Below the pieces are notes generated by a model. That model worked only from the letters and a program-made list of their open reading frames with translations. It made no database searches and was not told where the DNA came from. From Pseudomonadota bacterium (GTDB lineage: Bacteria > Pseudomonadota > Gammaproteobacteria > Burkholderiales > Burkholderiaceae_F), in the NCBI GenBank assembly GCA_021838715.1, contig JAKCCX010000020.1:1-36714 (forward strand): DNA of 36,714 nucleotides. The letters run 5' to 3'. The position numbers and the translations under genes were made by a program. This document shows, one piece after another, positions 36,601 to 36,714 of the stretch (position 1 is its first letter; each line of letters opens with the position of its first letter).

Positions 36601-36714
36601 CTAGTCGCGTGTCCGCGCGTCGAAAAAGGTATATGTGCTTTTGCCGCTGCGCTTGGATTGGTACATCGCCGCGTCGGCCGCCTTCACCAGGTTTTCGTAG
36701 TCCTGCGAGATCGG
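36601..36714 (-). CDS. GGDEF-domain protein, C-terminal 37 residues only
   Basis: This reverse-strand frame enters from the right edge and stops at 36601-36603 (TAG). It reads LVKAADAAMYQSKRSGKS then TYTFFDAR, the canonical end of a GGDEF (diguanylate cyclase) domain. No EAL domain follows, so the protein ends shortly after GGDEF. The rest, including the active-site loop, is outside the window. Confidence 0.85.
   Translation of the reverse strand, partial: PISQDYENLVKAADAAMYQSKRSGKSTYTFFDARTRD

Overview
The window is chromosomal DNA of a high-GC Gram-negative bacterium, most likely a betaproteobacterium. This rests on gene content and order: mreBCD divergent from gatCAB, comM and ubiK (BMFP family) next to glnK-amtB, outer-membrane porins of the BBP2 type, a lysine/alanine-tailed SWIB protein and a FadN-type beta-oxidation cluster. 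I do not claim a genus. No tRNA, rRNA or CRISPR array was recognised.

Layout. 1-2368: two tandem paralogous outer-membrane beta-barrel porins, the first cut by the window edge. 2451-8149 (minus strand): mreB, mreC, mreD and then a large MASE3-PAS-PAS-GGDEF-EAL protein in the place where mrdA-rodA often lie. 8237-11464 (plus): gatCAB, the tRNA-dependent amidotransferase. 11501-13410 (minus): comM and ubiK. 13411-15639: a nitrogen-control unit with a near-consensus sigma-54 promoter and possible NtrC sites, followed by glnK and amtB. 15715-16212: an NsrR-like Rrf2 regulator. Its upstream gap of 476 bp holds a plus-strand intrinsic terminator that belongs to no gene, a candidate small RNA. 16689-18452: a second GGDEF-EAL protein.

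18453-20960 is an accessory island. It starts with a 244-bp nested palindrome with perfect 34-bp arms. Next comes a broken IS1-family transposase that has been joined by deletion to the start of a small basic-protein gene. The last part is AT-richer than the rest and holds a two-gene operon: a Panacea (SocA/DUF4065) domain protein translationally coupled to a small membrane protein. Its promoter carries a perfect palindrome between the -35 and -10 boxes. I read this as a Panacea-type toxin-antitoxin module with a membrane-acting toxin, and it is the most interesting system in the window.

21163-27063 returns to core-like genes: DUF423 membrane protein, a PAP2 phosphatase overlapping an ArnT/PMT-type glycosyltransferase (likely cell-envelope lipid or glycan modification), a SWIB protein with a histone-H1-like tail, an HNH endonuclease, and a divergent CYTH-CHAD protein. 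27125-36595 is a plus-strand run of acyl-CoA dehydrogenase, FadN-type hydroxyacyl-CoA dehydrogenase/enoyl-CoA hydratase, thiolase, PEP carboxylase and a PIG3-type quinone oxidoreductase. Together these could oxidise acyl-CoA to acetyl-CoA and replenish oxaloacetate for its entry into the TCA cycle. The window ends inside a third GGDEF gene on the minus strand.
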